A stretch of DNA of 64,000 nucleotides from Pseudomonas sp. ATCC 13867 (GCF_000349845.1 NC_020829.1:2425001-2489000); one strand, 5' to 3'; positions 27,681 to 37,185 are shown, numbered from the stretch's first letter. Translations and numbers: made by a program. The notes: generated by a model from the letters alone, not told the origin.

Positions 27681-28646
27681 ATGCCCCACAGCCCATCGAT
27701 CACCGTTCACTATGCCCAGGGCATTCTCCAGGCTGCGCAGCGCCTGGGTCTGCCGGTGCCGGCCGAACTGCCGGTCGAGGCGCGTATCCCGCTGGCCGTG
27801 CAGGACCGCATCTGGGAGGGGCTGTGCGCCGCCTCCGCCGACCCGCTGGTGGGGCTGCGCCTGGGCAGTGCCCTGCAGGTCGGCCACCTGGACATGGTCG
27901 GCGCGCTGCTGATGAGCTGCGAGCACTTCGGCGAGGCGCTGGAGGCGTTGCTGGAGTATTACCCGATCATCGCCGAGGGCAGCGAGTTCCAGCTCGAGCG
28001 CGATGCCGCCCAGGTGCGCCTGATCTACCGGCCCAGCTACGTGGCACGGCGCGAGGAACGGGTGGAGGCGGCGCTGGCGAGCCTGGTGCACATGACCCGC
28101 TGGATCACCGGCGAGCGGGTGACGCCGAGGCGCTTGACCCTGAGCCATCGGCCCCGCGCCGAGTACGCCCGTTATGACCAGGTGCTGGGATGCCCCATCG
28201 ACTTTGCCGCAGCGGACAACGCCCTGTGCTTCGCCCTGGCGGACCTCGACGTGCCGCTGATCCAGGCCAACGCGCTGATGCGCGAGCACCTGCGGGCGCT
28301 GGCCGATGCGCAGTTGCAGCGCCTGGGCGCGCAAAGCCTGGCGGCGCAGGTGCAGCAGTTGCTGCGTCAGCAGCCGAGCTGGGGCAAGGAGCGGGTCGCC
28401 GAGCAACTGGCACTCAGCGGCCGTCACCTCAACCGCAAGCTGGCCGACGAGGGCACCAGCTTCAAGCTGCTACGCGAGCAGGTATTGCATGGCATGGCCG
28501 AGCAATTGTTGCGCGAATCGCCACGCCTGGCCGAGGTCGCCGAGCGGCTTGGCTTCTCCGACGAGAGCGCTTTCGCCAAGGCGTTCCGCCGCTGGAGCGG
28601 GATGACGCCGGGCCAGTTCCGCCAGGGGGCGGATGGCTCTTCGTAG
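27681..28646 (+). CDS. AraC-family regulator with Arabinose_bd-type N-terminal domain
   Basis: The 321-residue regulator of the OruR/ArgR-like AraC subgroup has a long N-terminal sensor domain (…PLVGLRLGSALQVGHLDMVGALLMSCEHFGEALEALLEYYPII…). It ends with the double HTH (SWGKERVAEQLALSGRHLNRKLADEG and LAEVAERLGFSDESAFAKAFRRWSGMTPGQFR). Divergence from the three-gene symporter/TauE/amidohydrolase operon suggests that it senses that pathway's substrate. It is followed by REP elements. Confidence 0.9.
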   Translation: MPHSPSITVHYAQGILQAAQRLGLPVPAELPVEARIPLAVQDRIWEGLCAASADPLVGLRLGSALQVGHLDMVGALLMSCEHFGEALEALLEYYPIIAEGSEFQLERDAAQVRLIYRPSYVARREERVEAALASLVHMTRWITGERVTPRRLTLSHRPRAEYARYDQVLGCPIDFAAADNALCFALADLDVPLIQANALMREHLRALADAQLQRLGAQSLAAQVQQLLRQQPSWGKERVAEQLALSGRHLNRKLADEGTSFKLLREQVLHGMAEQLLRESPRLAEVAERLGFSDESAFAKAFRRWSGMTPGQFRQGADGSS

Positions 28647-28680
28647 GAGCGGCGCAGAAATACCCAGCCAGAAGCAAAAG

Positions 28681-28827
28681 CATCGCGGACTTTGTCCGCG
28701 ATCAACCCCGGCTCGCGCGCTGATTGGCGATCTGCGCCGAACTGCTCTTCGTAGGAGCGAGCTTGCTCGCGAACGGATTCGCCGGATGCAGCGGTGTCAG
28801 GCGGTTCGCGAGCAAGCTCGCTCCTGC
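28681..28827. repeat. cluster of three REP elements
   Basis: A second-family REP (28681-28703) precedes an inverted pair of the main family (28751-28774 forward, 28804-28827 reverse) between the convergent AraC and mltA genes. Confidence 0.9.
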
Positions 28828-28845
28828 AGAAGGTGAATCCGGCGG

Positions 28846-30000
28846 TCAGGATGCGCTCGGCAGCTCCGCGCCCTTCGGCCACAGCAGCCACAGCCGGCCT
28901 TCCTGCTTCATGTGCCCGGCCAGCTCGCCGGCGGCATCGCCGGTGCCCCAGAACAGGTCCGCGCGCACCTCGCCGACGATGGCGCCGCCGGTGTCCTGGG
29001 CCGCCACCGGGCGCACCACCGGCGCGCCGTCGGGGCGGGTGGTGGAGAGCCACATCAGGCTGCCCAGGGGGATCACCTTGCGGTCGATGGCCACGCTGTA
29101 GCCCGGCGTCAGCGGCACGTTCAGCGAGCCGCGTGGGCCTTCGTTGCTGTCCGGGCGCTGGCTGAAGAACACGTAGCTGGGGTTGCTCGCCAGCAGTTCG
29201 TCGACCCGCTGCGGATGGGCGCGGGCCCAGTCGCGGATGCGCGTCATGCTGACTTCGTCCTTGCTCAGCTCGCCCTGTTCCACCAGCCAGCGGCCCACCG
29301 GCTTGTAGGGGCGGCCGTTCTGCTCGGCATAGCCCAGGCGCAGTTGACGCCCGGAGTCCAGCTGCACGCGGCCCGAGCCCTGGATCTGCAGGAATTGCAG
29401 GTCCATCGGGTCGCCCAGCCAGGCCAGAACCTGCGCATCGACGCCATCGCGGCGGATGCCGGCGGCATCGGCGTAGGGCTTGACGGTGTTGCCGTCGAGC
29501 TTGCCGCGCAGGCGCTTGCCCTTGAGTTCGGGGTAGACGCTATCCAGCGCCACCACCACCAGGTCGGACGGCACGCCATACACCGGCACGCCGTGCTGTG
29601 TGTTGCGCTCCAGGCTGCCGCGATAGACCGGCTCGTAATAGCCGGTGATCAGGCCGGTTTCGCGGCCACTGCCTGCACGCAGCTGGTAGGGTTGCAGGTG
29701 CTCCCGCATGAACTGGCGGATCGCCGCCGGCGAGGCGGGGACGCCCAGTGCCTGGGTGCAGGTGGCGGCCCAGATTTGATCTTTCTTCAGGCGCACCGCG
29801 CAGGCCGAGCGCCAGGCGTTGAAGCCTTGCACCACGTCGCTGTCGGCGGTTTTCGGCAGGTCCGACCAGTCGGCCTTGGAATAGGTCGGCGCCTTGGCTT
29901 CTTCGGGCTTTTTGCCGAACAGGCCGCAGCCCGAAAGCAGGGTGGCGATGCAGAGGGTGGCGAGGAGAGGGCGGGTCCAGTGGCGGGACGAGTCGGTCAC
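28846..30000 (-). CDS. mltA: membrane-bound lytic murein transglycosylase A
   Basis: The 384-residue outer-membrane lipoprotein cleaves peptidoglycan glycan strands, forming anhydromuramyl ends. A signal peptide with lipobox LLSGCG (Cys about residue 25) is clear. The MltA domain (ITGYYEPVYRGSLER…, FLQIQGSGRVQL) and the 3D domain with the catalytic Asp in AAQDTGGAIVGEVRADLFWG follow. Length fits the Pseudomonas family. Monocistronic by context. Confidence 0.96.
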   Translation of the reverse strand: MTDSSRHWTRPLLATLCIATLLSGCGLFGKKPEEAKAPTYSKADWSDLPKTADSDVVQGFNAWRSACAVRLKKDQIWAATCTQALGVPASPAAIRQFMREHLQPYQLRAGSGRETGLITGYYEPVYRGSLERNTQHGVPVYGVPSDLVVVALDSVYPELKGKRLRGKLDGNTVKPYADAAGIRRDGVDAQVLAWLGDPMDLQFLQIQGSGRVQLDSGRQLRLGYAEQNGRPYKPVGRWLVEQGELSKDEVSMTRIRDWARAHPQRVDELLASNPSYVFFSQRPDSNEGPRGSLNVPLTPGYSVAIDRKVIPLGSLMWLSTTRPDGAPVVRPVAAQDTGGAIVGEVRADLFWGTGDAAGELAGHMKQEGRLWLLWPKGAELPSAS

Positions 30001-30151
30001 GGGCGAGTCCTGGCAGGCAAACGAAAGCCCGCTAGCTTGGGCAGACGCGGGGCGTGCGTCAAACGCATCGGTCGGATTTACACGCCTTGCAACGAATCCG
30101 CGGACGGACCGGTAGAATGGCGTTCTGATTCGACAGACGGATGGTTAGAGC

Positions 30152-32512
30152 GTGGAGGCAAGGCAGGGTTTCGTCCTGACCCGACATTGGCGGGATACGC
30201 CCGAAGGCACCGAGGTGGGCTTCTGGCTGGCCACCGACGAGGGGCCCCGGCATGTGTTGTTGCCGCCACAGACCTCGGTGGCCTTCGTGCCGGCCGAGCA
30301 GCGTGCCCGCGCCGAGAAGCTGCTGGCCGGCGAGCGCGGCGCGGAGCTGCGCCCGCTGGGCCTGCGCGATTTCCAGCAACGCCCGGTGCTGGGCCTTTAT
30401 TGCCAGCAGCATCGCCAATTGATGAACCTGGAGATGCGCCTGCGCGAGGCCGGCGTCGAGGTGTTCGAGGCGGACATCCGCCCGCCCGAGCGCTACCTGA
30501 TGGAGCGCTTCATCACCGCGCCCGTGACCTTCAGCGGCAAGCCGGGAGACGCCGGCAGCGTCATCGAGGCACAGCTGCGCCCGACGCCGGGCTACCGGCC
30601 GAAACTGAAACTGGTCTCGCTGGACATCGAAACCAATATCCGTGGCGACCTCTATTCCATCGCCCTGGAAGGCTGCGGCCAGCGTCAGGTTTACATGCTC
30701 GGCCCGGCCAACGGCGTCGATGGCGAGCGCGACTTCGAGCTGGAGTATTGCGACAGCCGCGCCGAACTGCTGGAGCGTCTGAACCAGTGGCTGGCCGAGC
30801 ACGACCCGGACGCCATCATCGGCTGGAACCTGGTGCAGTTCGACCTGCGCGTGCTGCAGGAACACGCCAAGCGCCTGGACGTCCCGTTGCGCCTGGGCCG
30901 TGGCGGCGACGAGATGGGCTGGCGCCAGCACGCCTCGAGCAACCACTACTTCGCGGCGGCGGCGGGACGGCTGATCATCGACGGCATTGAGGCGCTGCGC
31001 TCGGCGTTCTGGAGCTTCCCTTCGTTCAGCCTGGAAAGCGTCTCGCAGAGCCTGCTGGGCGAAGGCAAGTCGATCGACAACCCCTACGACCGCATGGCCG
31101 AGATCGACCGCCGCTTCGCCGAGGACAAGCCGGCGCTGGCGAAATACAACCTCAAGGACTGCGAACTGGTCACGCGGATCTTCGAGAAGACCCGCATCCT
31201 CGACTTCCTGCTCGAACGCGCCAGCGTCACCGGCCTGCCGGCGGACCGCAGCGGTGGCTCGGTGGCGGCCTTCACCCACCTGTACCTGCCACCGATGCAC
31301 CGCCTGGGCTACGTCGCGCCGAACCTCGGCGGCAAGGTGCCGGAGGCCAGCCCCGGCGGCTTCGTCATGGATTCGCGGCCGGGACTCTACGAGTCGGTGC
31401 TGGTGCTGGACTACAAGAGCCTGTACCCGTCGATCATCCGCACCTTCCTGATCGACCCGGTGGGGCTGGTGGAAGGCTTGAGCGACCCGTCGGACGCGGT
31501 CTCGATCCCCGGCTTCCGTGGTGGACGATTCTCCCGCACGCAACATTGCCTGCCGGCCATCGTCGAGCGTGTATGGCAGGGTCGCGACGCCGCCAAGCGC
31601 GAGGGCAATGCGCCGCTGTCCCAGGCGCTGAAGATCATCATGAACGCCTTCTACGGCGTGCTCGGCTCCAGTGGCTGCCGCTTCTTCGACCCGCGCCTGG
31701 CGTCGTCCATCACCCTGCGCGGCCACGAGATCATGCGGCGCACCCGCGAGCTGATCGAAGGGCAGGGGCATCGGGTGATCTACGGTGACACCGACTCCAC
31801 CTTCGTCTGGCTTGGCCGTGCGCACGGCGAGGACGAGGCCGCCGAGATCGGCCGCTCCCTGGTGCGTCACGTCAACCGGTGGTGGGGCGAGCACCTGCGC
31901 GAGACGTATGGCCTGGAAAGCGCGCTGGAAATCCAGTTCGAGCGGCACTTCCGGCGCTTCCTCATGCCCACGGTGCGGGGTGCGGAGGAGGGCAGCAAGA
32001 AGCGCTACGCCGGCCTGGTGCGGCGCGCCGACGGCAGCGATGAGATGGTCTTCAAGGGCCTGGAAACCGTGCGTACCGATTGGTCGCCGCTGGCCCAGCA
32101 GTTCCAGCAGGAGCTGTACCTGCGCATCTTCCAGCGCCAGCCTTACCGCGAGTTCGTCCGCGATTACGTGAGTCGCACCCTGGCCGGCGAGCAGGATGAG
32201 CTGCTGATCTTCCGCAAGCGCCTGCGCCGCCGGCTCGGCGACTACGAACGCAACGTCCCGCCCCACGTGCGCGCGGCGCGCATGGCCGATGACTACAACG
32301 AGCGCCAGGGACGGCCCCGGCAGTACCAGAACGGCGGCTGGATCAGCTACGTGATGACGGTCAACGGCCCCGAACCGCTGGAGACGCGGCACTCGCCCAT
32401 CGACTACGACCACTACGTCAGCCGGCAACTGCAGCCGGTGGCCGACGCCATCCTGCCGTTCGTGGAGGATGATTTCAGTGCGTTGATCGATCGGCAGATG
32501 GGGTTGTTCTGA
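30152..32512 (+). CDS. polB: DNA polymerase II (family B)
   Basis: The 786-residue polymerase has the 3'-5' exonuclease motif SLDIETN (~residue 155), the catalytic motif A DYKSLYPSIIR (~420), the KIIMNAFYGVLG helix (~495) and motif C YGDTDSTFVW (~545). Pol II takes part in replication restart and translesion synthesis and belongs to the SOS set in E. coli. The GTG start at 30152 gives the normal N terminus (QGFVLTRHWRDTPEGTEV); no consensus LexA box was evident to me in the 150-bp upstream gap. Confidence 0.97.
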   Translation: MEARQGFVLTRHWRDTPEGTEVGFWLATDEGPRHVLLPPQTSVAFVPAEQRARAEKLLAGERGAELRPLGLRDFQQRPVLGLYCQQHRQLMNLEMRLREAGVEVFEADIRPPERYLMERFITAPVTFSGKPGDAGSVIEAQLRPTPGYRPKLKLVSLDIETNIRGDLYSIALEGCGQRQVYMLGPANGVDGERDFELEYCDSRAELLERLNQWLAEHDPDAIIGWNLVQFDLRVLQEHAKRLDVPLRLGRGGDEMGWRQHASSNHYFAAAAGRLIIDGIEALRSAFWSFPSFSLESVSQSLLGEGKSIDNPYDRMAEIDRRFAEDKPALAKYNLKDCELVTRIFEKTRILDFLLERASVTGLPADRSGGSVAAFTHLYLPPMHRLGYVAPNLGGKVPEASPGGFVMDSRPGLYESVLVLDYKSLYPSIIRTFLIDPVGLVEGLSDPSDAVSIPGFRGGRFSRTQHCLPAIVERVWQGRDAAKREGNAPLSQALKIIMNAFYGVLGSSGCRFFDPRLASSITLRGHEIMRRTRELIEGQGHRVIYGDTDSTFVWLGRAHGEDEAAEIGRSLVRHVNRWWGEHLRETYGLESALEIQFERHFRRFLMPTVRGAEEGSKKRYAGLVRRADGSDEMVFKGLETVRTDWSPLAQQFQQELYLRIFQRQPYREFVRDYVSRTLAGEQDELLIFRKRLRRRLGDYERNVPPHVRAARMADDYNERQGRPRQYQNGGWISYVMTVNGPEPLETRHSPIDYDHYVSRQLQPVADAILPFVEDDFSALIDRQMGLF

Positions 32513-32575
32513 GTGGGGCCGGAAGAACTGTCCGCGAGCAAGGGCTGGGGCGTGCGGGTTAGCCTCGCGCTTGTC

Positions 32576-32668
32576 GTAGGAGCGAGCTTGCTCGCGAATC
32601 GCCCAACACCCGCGCCGACCACCTTACGCCAGGCTTGCCGCCGGGTTCGCGAGCAAGCTCGCTCCTAC
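32576..32668. repeat. inverted REP pair
   Basis: 32576-32599 (forward) and 32645-32668 (reverse) are main-family REPs downstream of polB, in the gap before the convergent Lrp gene. Confidence 0.9.
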
Positions 32669-32770
32669 AAAAGGAATATTGGCGAGTTGTGGTGAGGGGG
32701 CAGACCGCAGGATGGGTATCGCTTCACTCGACGCCATCCTGCGGTTTACCCGAGGCACGTACGGTGTGCC

Positions 32771-33208
32771 TTACGCCATCGGCGGCAATCGCCGCTTCAC
32801 CGGGGTCTTCTTCACGATGGCGGTATTGGTCTCGGCAAAACCGTTCAGGTGGTCCAGCAACTCATCCAACTGCTCCATCGACCTCACGCACATCCGCGCG
32901 TAGAAGCAATCCTCGCCGGTGACCTTGTCGCACTCGGTGAACTCGGGGATCGCCATGATCTGCCTCTCCACCTCCTGCAGCCGTCCCGGCAGCGGTCGCA
33001 CACGGACGATGGCCTGCAACTGGTAGCCGAAGGCGCGCGGGTCGACGTTCACCGTGTAGCCGGTGATGACCTGGCGCTCCTCCAGCTTGCGCAGGCGCTC
33101 GGCCACGCTGGGAGCGCTCAGGCCGCTGGCCTGGGCCAGGGCCTTGAGGGAGAGGCGGGAATCTTTCATCAGTGCGGCGATCAGCAACTGGTCGATTTCA
33201 TCGGTCAT
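32771..33208 (-). CDS. Lrp/AsnC-family regulator
   Basis: The 145-residue regulator has an N-terminal HTH (LKALAQASGLSAPSVAERLRKLEERQVI, residues ~20-48) and an AsnC/RAM domain (YQLQAIVRVRPLPGRLQEVERQI…FTECDKVTGEDCFYARMCVR). It senses an amino acid or metabolite. It is divergent from the EamA transporter at 33339, a common arrangement in which the regulator controls the exporter. Confidence 0.93.
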   Translation of the reverse strand: MTDEIDQLLIAALMKDSRLSLKALAQASGLSAPSVAERLRKLEERQVITGYTVNVDPRAFGYQLQAIVRVRPLPGRLQEVERQIMAIPEFTECDKVTGEDCFYARMCVRSMEQLDELLDHLNGFAETNTAIVKKTPVKRRLPPMA

Positions 33209-33338
33209 GGCGACCTCGAAAGGTAAATGGCGAAAGTTACCTTGATAGTAAAGGTGAACCTTGGTTTTTGCCTCTGTCAGGCGATGGAGCGCGTCGAATC
33301 ACCCATTCATACTGGTCGCCAACGAAAGGAGGTGAACC

Positions 33339-34232
33339 ATGCATGAGCGGATTCGACGCGGCACCCTGGAAATGGTCAGCGCCATGCTGATCTGCGGCAC
33401 CATCGGCTGGCTGGTGGTGGTCTCCGGGCAACCGGTGCTGGACGTGGTGTTCTGGCGTTGCTTGTTCGGCGCCGCGACCCTGCTGCCGATCTGCGGCCTG
33501 ATGGGTTTCCTGCGGCCAGGCATCCTCACCCGCGCCACCTTCGGCCTGGCGTTGCTCAGCGGCGTGGCCATCGTCGGCAACTGGGTGCTGTTGTTCGGTT
33601 CCTACTCGCGGGCTTCCATCGCCATCGGCACGGCGGTGTACAACGTGCAGCCATTCCTGCTGGTGCTGCTGGGCGCGCTGTTCCTCGGTGAGCGCCTGAG
33701 CGCGCAGAAGATGGCCTGGCTCGGGGTCTCCTTCCTCGGCATGCTGGCCATCGTTAGCGCCCACGGGGCCGACGGACAGGTGGGCAGCGACTACCTCGGC
33801 GGCATCGCCCTGGCGCTCGGCGCGGCGGCGCTGTATGCGCTGGCGGCGCTGATCATCAAGCGCCTGGATGGCATTCCGCCGCACCTGATCGCACTGATCC
33901 AGGCGCTGACCGGCGTGGCCCTGCTGGCTCCCTGGGCCAATCTCTCGCCGTTGCCGCAGGCGACCTCGGCCTGGGCCAGCCTCGCGACCCTGGGCATCGT
34001 GCACACCGGGATCATGTACGTGCTGCTCTACGGCGCGATCCAGAAGCTGCCGACGACCTTGACCGGCGCGCTGTCGTTCATCTATCCGATCGCGGCGATC
34101 TTCGTCGACTGGTTCGCCTTCGGGCACCGCCTGACACCGCTGCAATGGCTGGGCGTGGTCGCCATCCTGCTCGCCGCCGCCGGCATGCAGCGCGGCTGGC
34201 GCTTCGACCTGCGGCGGCTGGCCTGGCGCTGA
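33339..34232 (+). CDS. EamA/DMT-family transporter
   Basis: The 297-residue protein has ten hydrophobic segments in two EamA halves (…GTIGWLVVVSGQPVLDVVFWRCLFGA… and …GGIALALGAAALYALAALIIKRL…; LSFIYPIAAIFVDWFAFGHRL). Probably an amino-acid or metabolite exporter under the neighbouring Lrp-type regulator. An AAAGGAGG ribosome-binding site lies before the start. Confidence 0.92.
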   Translation: MHERIRRGTLEMVSAMLICGTIGWLVVVSGQPVLDVVFWRCLFGAATLLPICGLMGFLRPGILTRATFGLALLSGVAIVGNWVLLFGSYSRASIAIGTAVYNVQPFLLVLLGALFLGERLSAQKMAWLGVSFLGMLAIVSAHGADGQVGSDYLGGIALALGAAALYALAALIIKRLDGIPPHLIALIQALTGVALLAPWANLSPLPQATSAWASLATLGIVHTGIMYVLLYGAIQKLPTTLTGALSFIYPIAAIFVDWFAFGHRLTPLQWLGVVAILLAAAGMQRGWRFDLRRLAWR

Positions 34233-34329
34233 AATCCCTGCTTGGCTGACAATGCCGGGGAACCTGCGCCGTCGGGCGCCGTCTCTGTAGGCGGAAAATG
34301 GTAGGCGGTCTCGAAACAAGGAACGGACT

Positions 34330-35478
34330 ATGAATGCGGCTGCCCTGACGGCAGATTTCTCCGGCCTGGACAGGCCTCTCCCTCGAATCAAGGTTTTCCG
34401 CCTGCTGGGCCTGGCCGCACTGCTGGCGCTGGCCGGTTGCGGCACCCGCCAGGGGGCGCCCGAAGCGACCCCGGAGGAAGTGCGCGCGACGGTGGCGAAG
34501 TTGATGCCGGCGAGCGTCGCCGACCGTCCCGGCTGGGCGCGGGACATCCAGGTAGCGTTCAGCGCCCAGCGCATTCCGGCAACCGCCGAGAACCTCTGCT
34601 CGGTGCTGGCGGTGACCGAGCAGGAGTCCAACTACAAGGCCGATCCCGCGGTGCCCGGGCTGGGCAAGATCGCCCGTGGCGAGATCGACCGGCGCGCCGG
34701 CAAGCTGCATGTGCCGGGCATCCTGATCGACGCCGCGCTGAGCCTGAAGTCGCCGAACGGACGCAGCTACAGCCAGCGCCTGGCGGCGGTGCGCACGGAG
34801 AAGGAGCTGAGCGCGATCTTCGATGATTTCATCGGCAGCGTGCCGCTGGGCCAGCAGTTGTTCGGCCGCTTCAACCCGGTGCATACCGGCGGGCCGATGC
34901 AGGTCAGCATCGCCTTCGCCCAGGCCCACGCCGAGGACTATCCCTACCCGGTGGACGGCAGCATTCGCCGTGAAGTCTTCAGCCGGCGTGGCGGCATGTA
35001 TTTCGGCATCGCCCACCTGCTCGGCTACCCGGTGGACTACCCGAAGCCGCTGTACCGTTTCGCCGATTTCAACGCCGGTTGGTACGCCAGCCGCAACGCC
35101 GCCTTCCAGCGTGCGGTGAGCGAGGCCAGCGGCATCACCCTGGCGCTGGACGGCGACCTGATCCTCTACGGCAGCTACGACGCCGGCAGCACGGAAAAGG
35201 CGGTGCGCACCCTGGCGCCGCGCCTGGCGATGAGCGAGGGGGAGATTCGTCGCGCACTGGAGCAGGGCGACACCCAGGCATTCGCCGAATCCAGGCTGTA
35301 CGCCAAGGTCTTCGCACTGGGCGAGCGCGCCGCCGGCAAGCCGTTGCCTCGGGCGATCCTGCCAGGCATCACGCTGCACAGCCCGAAGATCACCCGCCAA
35401 CTGACCACTGCCTGGTTCGCCCAGCGCGTGGATGAGCGCTACAAGCGCTGCCTGGCGCGGGCGCCGAAAAAGCCCTGA
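34330..35478 (+). CDS. DUF1615-family lipoprotein
   Basis: The 382-residue protein has an extended N-region, a hydrophobic stretch and the lipobox LALAGCG (Cys about residue 37), marking it as a lipoprotein. The body (VTEQESNYKADPAVPGLGKIARGEIDRRAG…, PMQVSIAFAQAHAEDYPYPVDGSIRREVFSRRGGMYFGIAHLLGYPVDYPKPLYRFADFNAGWYASRNAAFQ) matches DUF1615, a proteobacterial family without known function. The glutamate in TEQES is reminiscent of lytic-transglycosylase folds, but this is only a suggestion. Confidence 0.88.
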   Translation: MNAAALTADFSGLDRPLPRIKVFRLLGLAALLALAGCGTRQGAPEATPEEVRATVAKLMPASVADRPGWARDIQVAFSAQRIPATAENLCSVLAVTEQESNYKADPAVPGLGKIARGEIDRRAGKLHVPGILIDAALSLKSPNGRSYSQRLAAVRTEKELSAIFDDFIGSVPLGQQLFGRFNPVHTGGPMQVSIAFAQAHAEDYPYPVDGSIRREVFSRRGGMYFGIAHLLGYPVDYPKPLYRFADFNAGWYASRNAAFQRAVSEASGITLALDGDLILYGSYDAGSTEKAVRTLAPRLAMSEGEIRRALEQGDTQAFAESRLYAKVFALGERAAGKPLPRAILPGITLHSPKITRQLTTAWFAQRVDERYKRCLARAPKKP

Positions 35479-35485
35479 GCCGGAA

Positions 35486-35782
35486 TCAGTCGCCCTCGGC
35501 GGGCTGGCAGATGCCGTTGGCGCCTTTGGGCCCGGTGTAGGACACGCTGGCGGTGCCGTCGTCGTTGAGGCTGATGGAGACGGTCACGCCTTCGCCCTTG
35601 GCCTCGATGTATTTGTCGTTGCTCTGCTTGATCCTGGCTTCCTTGCCGTTGATGTAGACCGGCCCGCCCTCGTCGGTGTGGATCTGGATGTCGTTCGGGC
35701 AGTCGTAGTTGAGCATGGGGATGGCGGCGACAGCGGGCTGCACGGCGATCAGCGACAACGTGGCGATCAGTAGCGATTTCAT
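35486..35782 (-). CDS. small secreted protein of unknown function
   Basis: The 98-residue protein has a clear signal peptide (MKSLLIATLSLIAVQPAVA). The mature part is rich in Asp, Gly and Lys, with two cysteines (YDCPNDIQIH and NGICQPAEGD) that could form a disulfide in the periplasm. The start at 35782 places the signal peptide at the N terminus, so it is preferred over the in-frame ATG at 35821. Convergent with the DUF1615 gene. No family recognised. Confidence 0.8.
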   Translation of the reverse strand: MKSLLIATLSLIAVQPAVAAIPMLNYDCPNDIQIHTDEGGPVYINGKEARIKQSNDKYIEAKGEGVTVSISLNDDGTASVSYTGPKGANGICQPAEGD

Positions 35783-35858
35783 GACGTCTCCCGGACGAAT
35801 GTGGACATGGCTCAGGGCCATGCGGACAACCTCAGCTTAGTGCAGCCTCCGCCGCGTG

Positions 35859-36545
35859 CTACAGCGGCAAGGGGCGCAGCCGCGTTGCCGGCTCCGGCTC
35901 GGTGCCGCGCAGGACCAGGCGGGTGATGGTCGCCGCCACCGCTTCGAAGTCGCTGGCGTCCGGTTGCGCCTTGCCGGTGATCATCGCGATCTGCCAGTCG
36001 AAATCCACGTAGGTACGGGTGGCCGCGGAAATGCTCAGCAGCAGGTGCTGCGGATCCACCGGGGCGAGCAGGCCACGGTCGATCCAGGCGGCGAGGCATT
36101 CCAGGCTGCGGAGGGATTCCGCGCGCAGGCGTTGCAGCCACTCCCGTGGCAAGTGCGGGGCGCCGTGGAGCATTTCGCTGGCGAAGACCTTGTAGGCCTG
36201 CGGCCACTGGCGGGCGATGTGCAGGCGCGCGCGGATGTGCGCGGGCAGCGCCCAGGCCGGGTCGTCGCACTCGCGCAGCAGGGCGGAGGCTTCCAATACC
36301 GCGCCCACCACGTTCTCCAGCAGGCGCAGGTAGAGGTTCTCCTTGCTCTGGAAGTAGTAGTAGACGTTGGACTTGGGCACCTCGGCGCGGCTGGCGATGT
36401 CTTGCGTCCTGGCGGCGCTGAAGCCCTTGTCGGCGAACTCTTCGCCGGCGGCGAGAAGGATGCGCTGGCGGTTGCGGTCGCGGATGCTGAGGGTCGGACC
36501 TGTGTAGCGGGAACGCTTGTTGGTGGTGGTCGAGGTTGGGTTCAT
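35859..36545 (-). CDS. TetR-family regulator
   Basis: The 228-residue regulator has an N-terminal HTH (RILLAAGEEFADKGFSAARTQDIASRAEVPKSNVYYYFQSKENLYLRLLE, residues ~27-75) and an all-helical ligand domain resembling the RutR/YcdC group (SALLRECDDPAWALPAHIRARL…FASEMLHGAPHL…). RutR senses pyrimidines in E. coli, but the ligand here is unknown. Start at 36545 (MNPTSTTTNKRSRYTG). The target is not evident from its neighbours. Confidence 0.88.
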   Translation of the reverse strand: MNPTSTTTNKRSRYTGPTLSIRDRNRQRILLAAGEEFADKGFSAARTQDIASRAEVPKSNVYYYFQSKENLYLRLLENVVGAVLEASALLRECDDPAWALPAHIRARLHIARQWPQAYKVFASEMLHGAPHLPREWLQRLRAESLRSLECLAAWIDRGLLAPVDPQHLLLSISAATRTYVDFDWQIAMITGKAQPDASDFEAVAATITRLVLRGTEPEPATRLRPLPL

Positions 36546-36725
36546 GGATCGGGGCAGCCGGATACGGGGATTCAAAATATACAAAGCTATATAGCGAATG
36601 GGTACTTTTTCATAGGTTCGGGCTCTCACCAACGGGCCGTGCCGGGGCACCTTCATCGTTCCGACACGGCACTGTCACAAACCTGGCGTATAAGGGCCGA
36701 ATCCGCGTCCCGTGCCGAGGTAGTG

Positions 36726-37139
36726 ATGACCGAGAAACGCCGAGTCCTGTTCGTCTGCATCGCCAACGATGCCCGCTCCCCGATGGCCGAAGCGCTGCTG
36801 CGGCATACCGATGCCGAGCATTTCGACGCCTGCAGCGCCGGAATCCACCCCAGCGCCATCGACCCGCGCGCCCGCGATGTCCTGGAGCACGCCGGCATAT
36901 CCACCGAGGGACTGCGCAGCAAGTCCATCGACGAATTTCGCGGCCAGCACTTCGATTACCTGATCGACCTGTGCGACAAGTCCAAAGGCGAAGGCGATGA
37001 GTTGCCCGGCTCGAGCGAAGTGATCGTCTGGAGTTTCGCCGACCCGACCACCAGCGAGCAGCACGATCCGTTCCGCCATACCCTGCAGGAGCTGAGCGAT
37101 CGCCTGAAACTGTTCGAGATGGTGAAGAACCGTCCCTGA
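36726..37139 (+). CDS. low-molecular-weight phosphotyrosine phosphatase / arsenate-reductase-fold protein
   Basis: The 137-residue protein begins RVLFVCIANDARSPMAEALLR, which is a C-x5-R phosphate loop, and ends with a possible catalytic DP in WSFADPTTSEQHDPF. The loop reads CIANDAR instead of the usual CxGNxCR, so the second Cys and the Gly are absent. The fold could serve as a phosphatase or arsenate reductase; thioredoxin-linked arsenate reductases need additional cysteines that are not in the usual place here (a Cys occurs in LIDLCDKSKG). A good terminator follows at 37155. Confidence 0.85.
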   Translation: MTEKRRVLFVCIANDARSPMAEALLRHTDAEHFDACSAGIHPSAIDPRARDVLEHAGISTEGLRSKSIDEFRGQHFDYLIDLCDKSKGEGDELPGSSEVIVWSFADPTTSEQHDPFRHTLQELSDRLKLFEMVKNRP

Positions 37140-37154
37140 GGTTGTCGCCACACA

Positions 37155-37185
37155 GCAGAAAGCCCGCTGATCGCGGGCTTTCTGC
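37155..37185 (+). terminator. rho-independent terminator
   Basis: Perfect 13-bp stem GCAGAAAGCCCGC / GCGGGCTTTCTGC with a 5-nt loop, 15 bp after the phosphatase-like gene. Symmetry of the A/T ends allows bidirectional use. Confidence 0.85.

Noticed and set aside
30059..32428. 789-residue minus-strand frame opposite polB
   Set aside because: Antisense of a well-supported polymerase gene; no domains.
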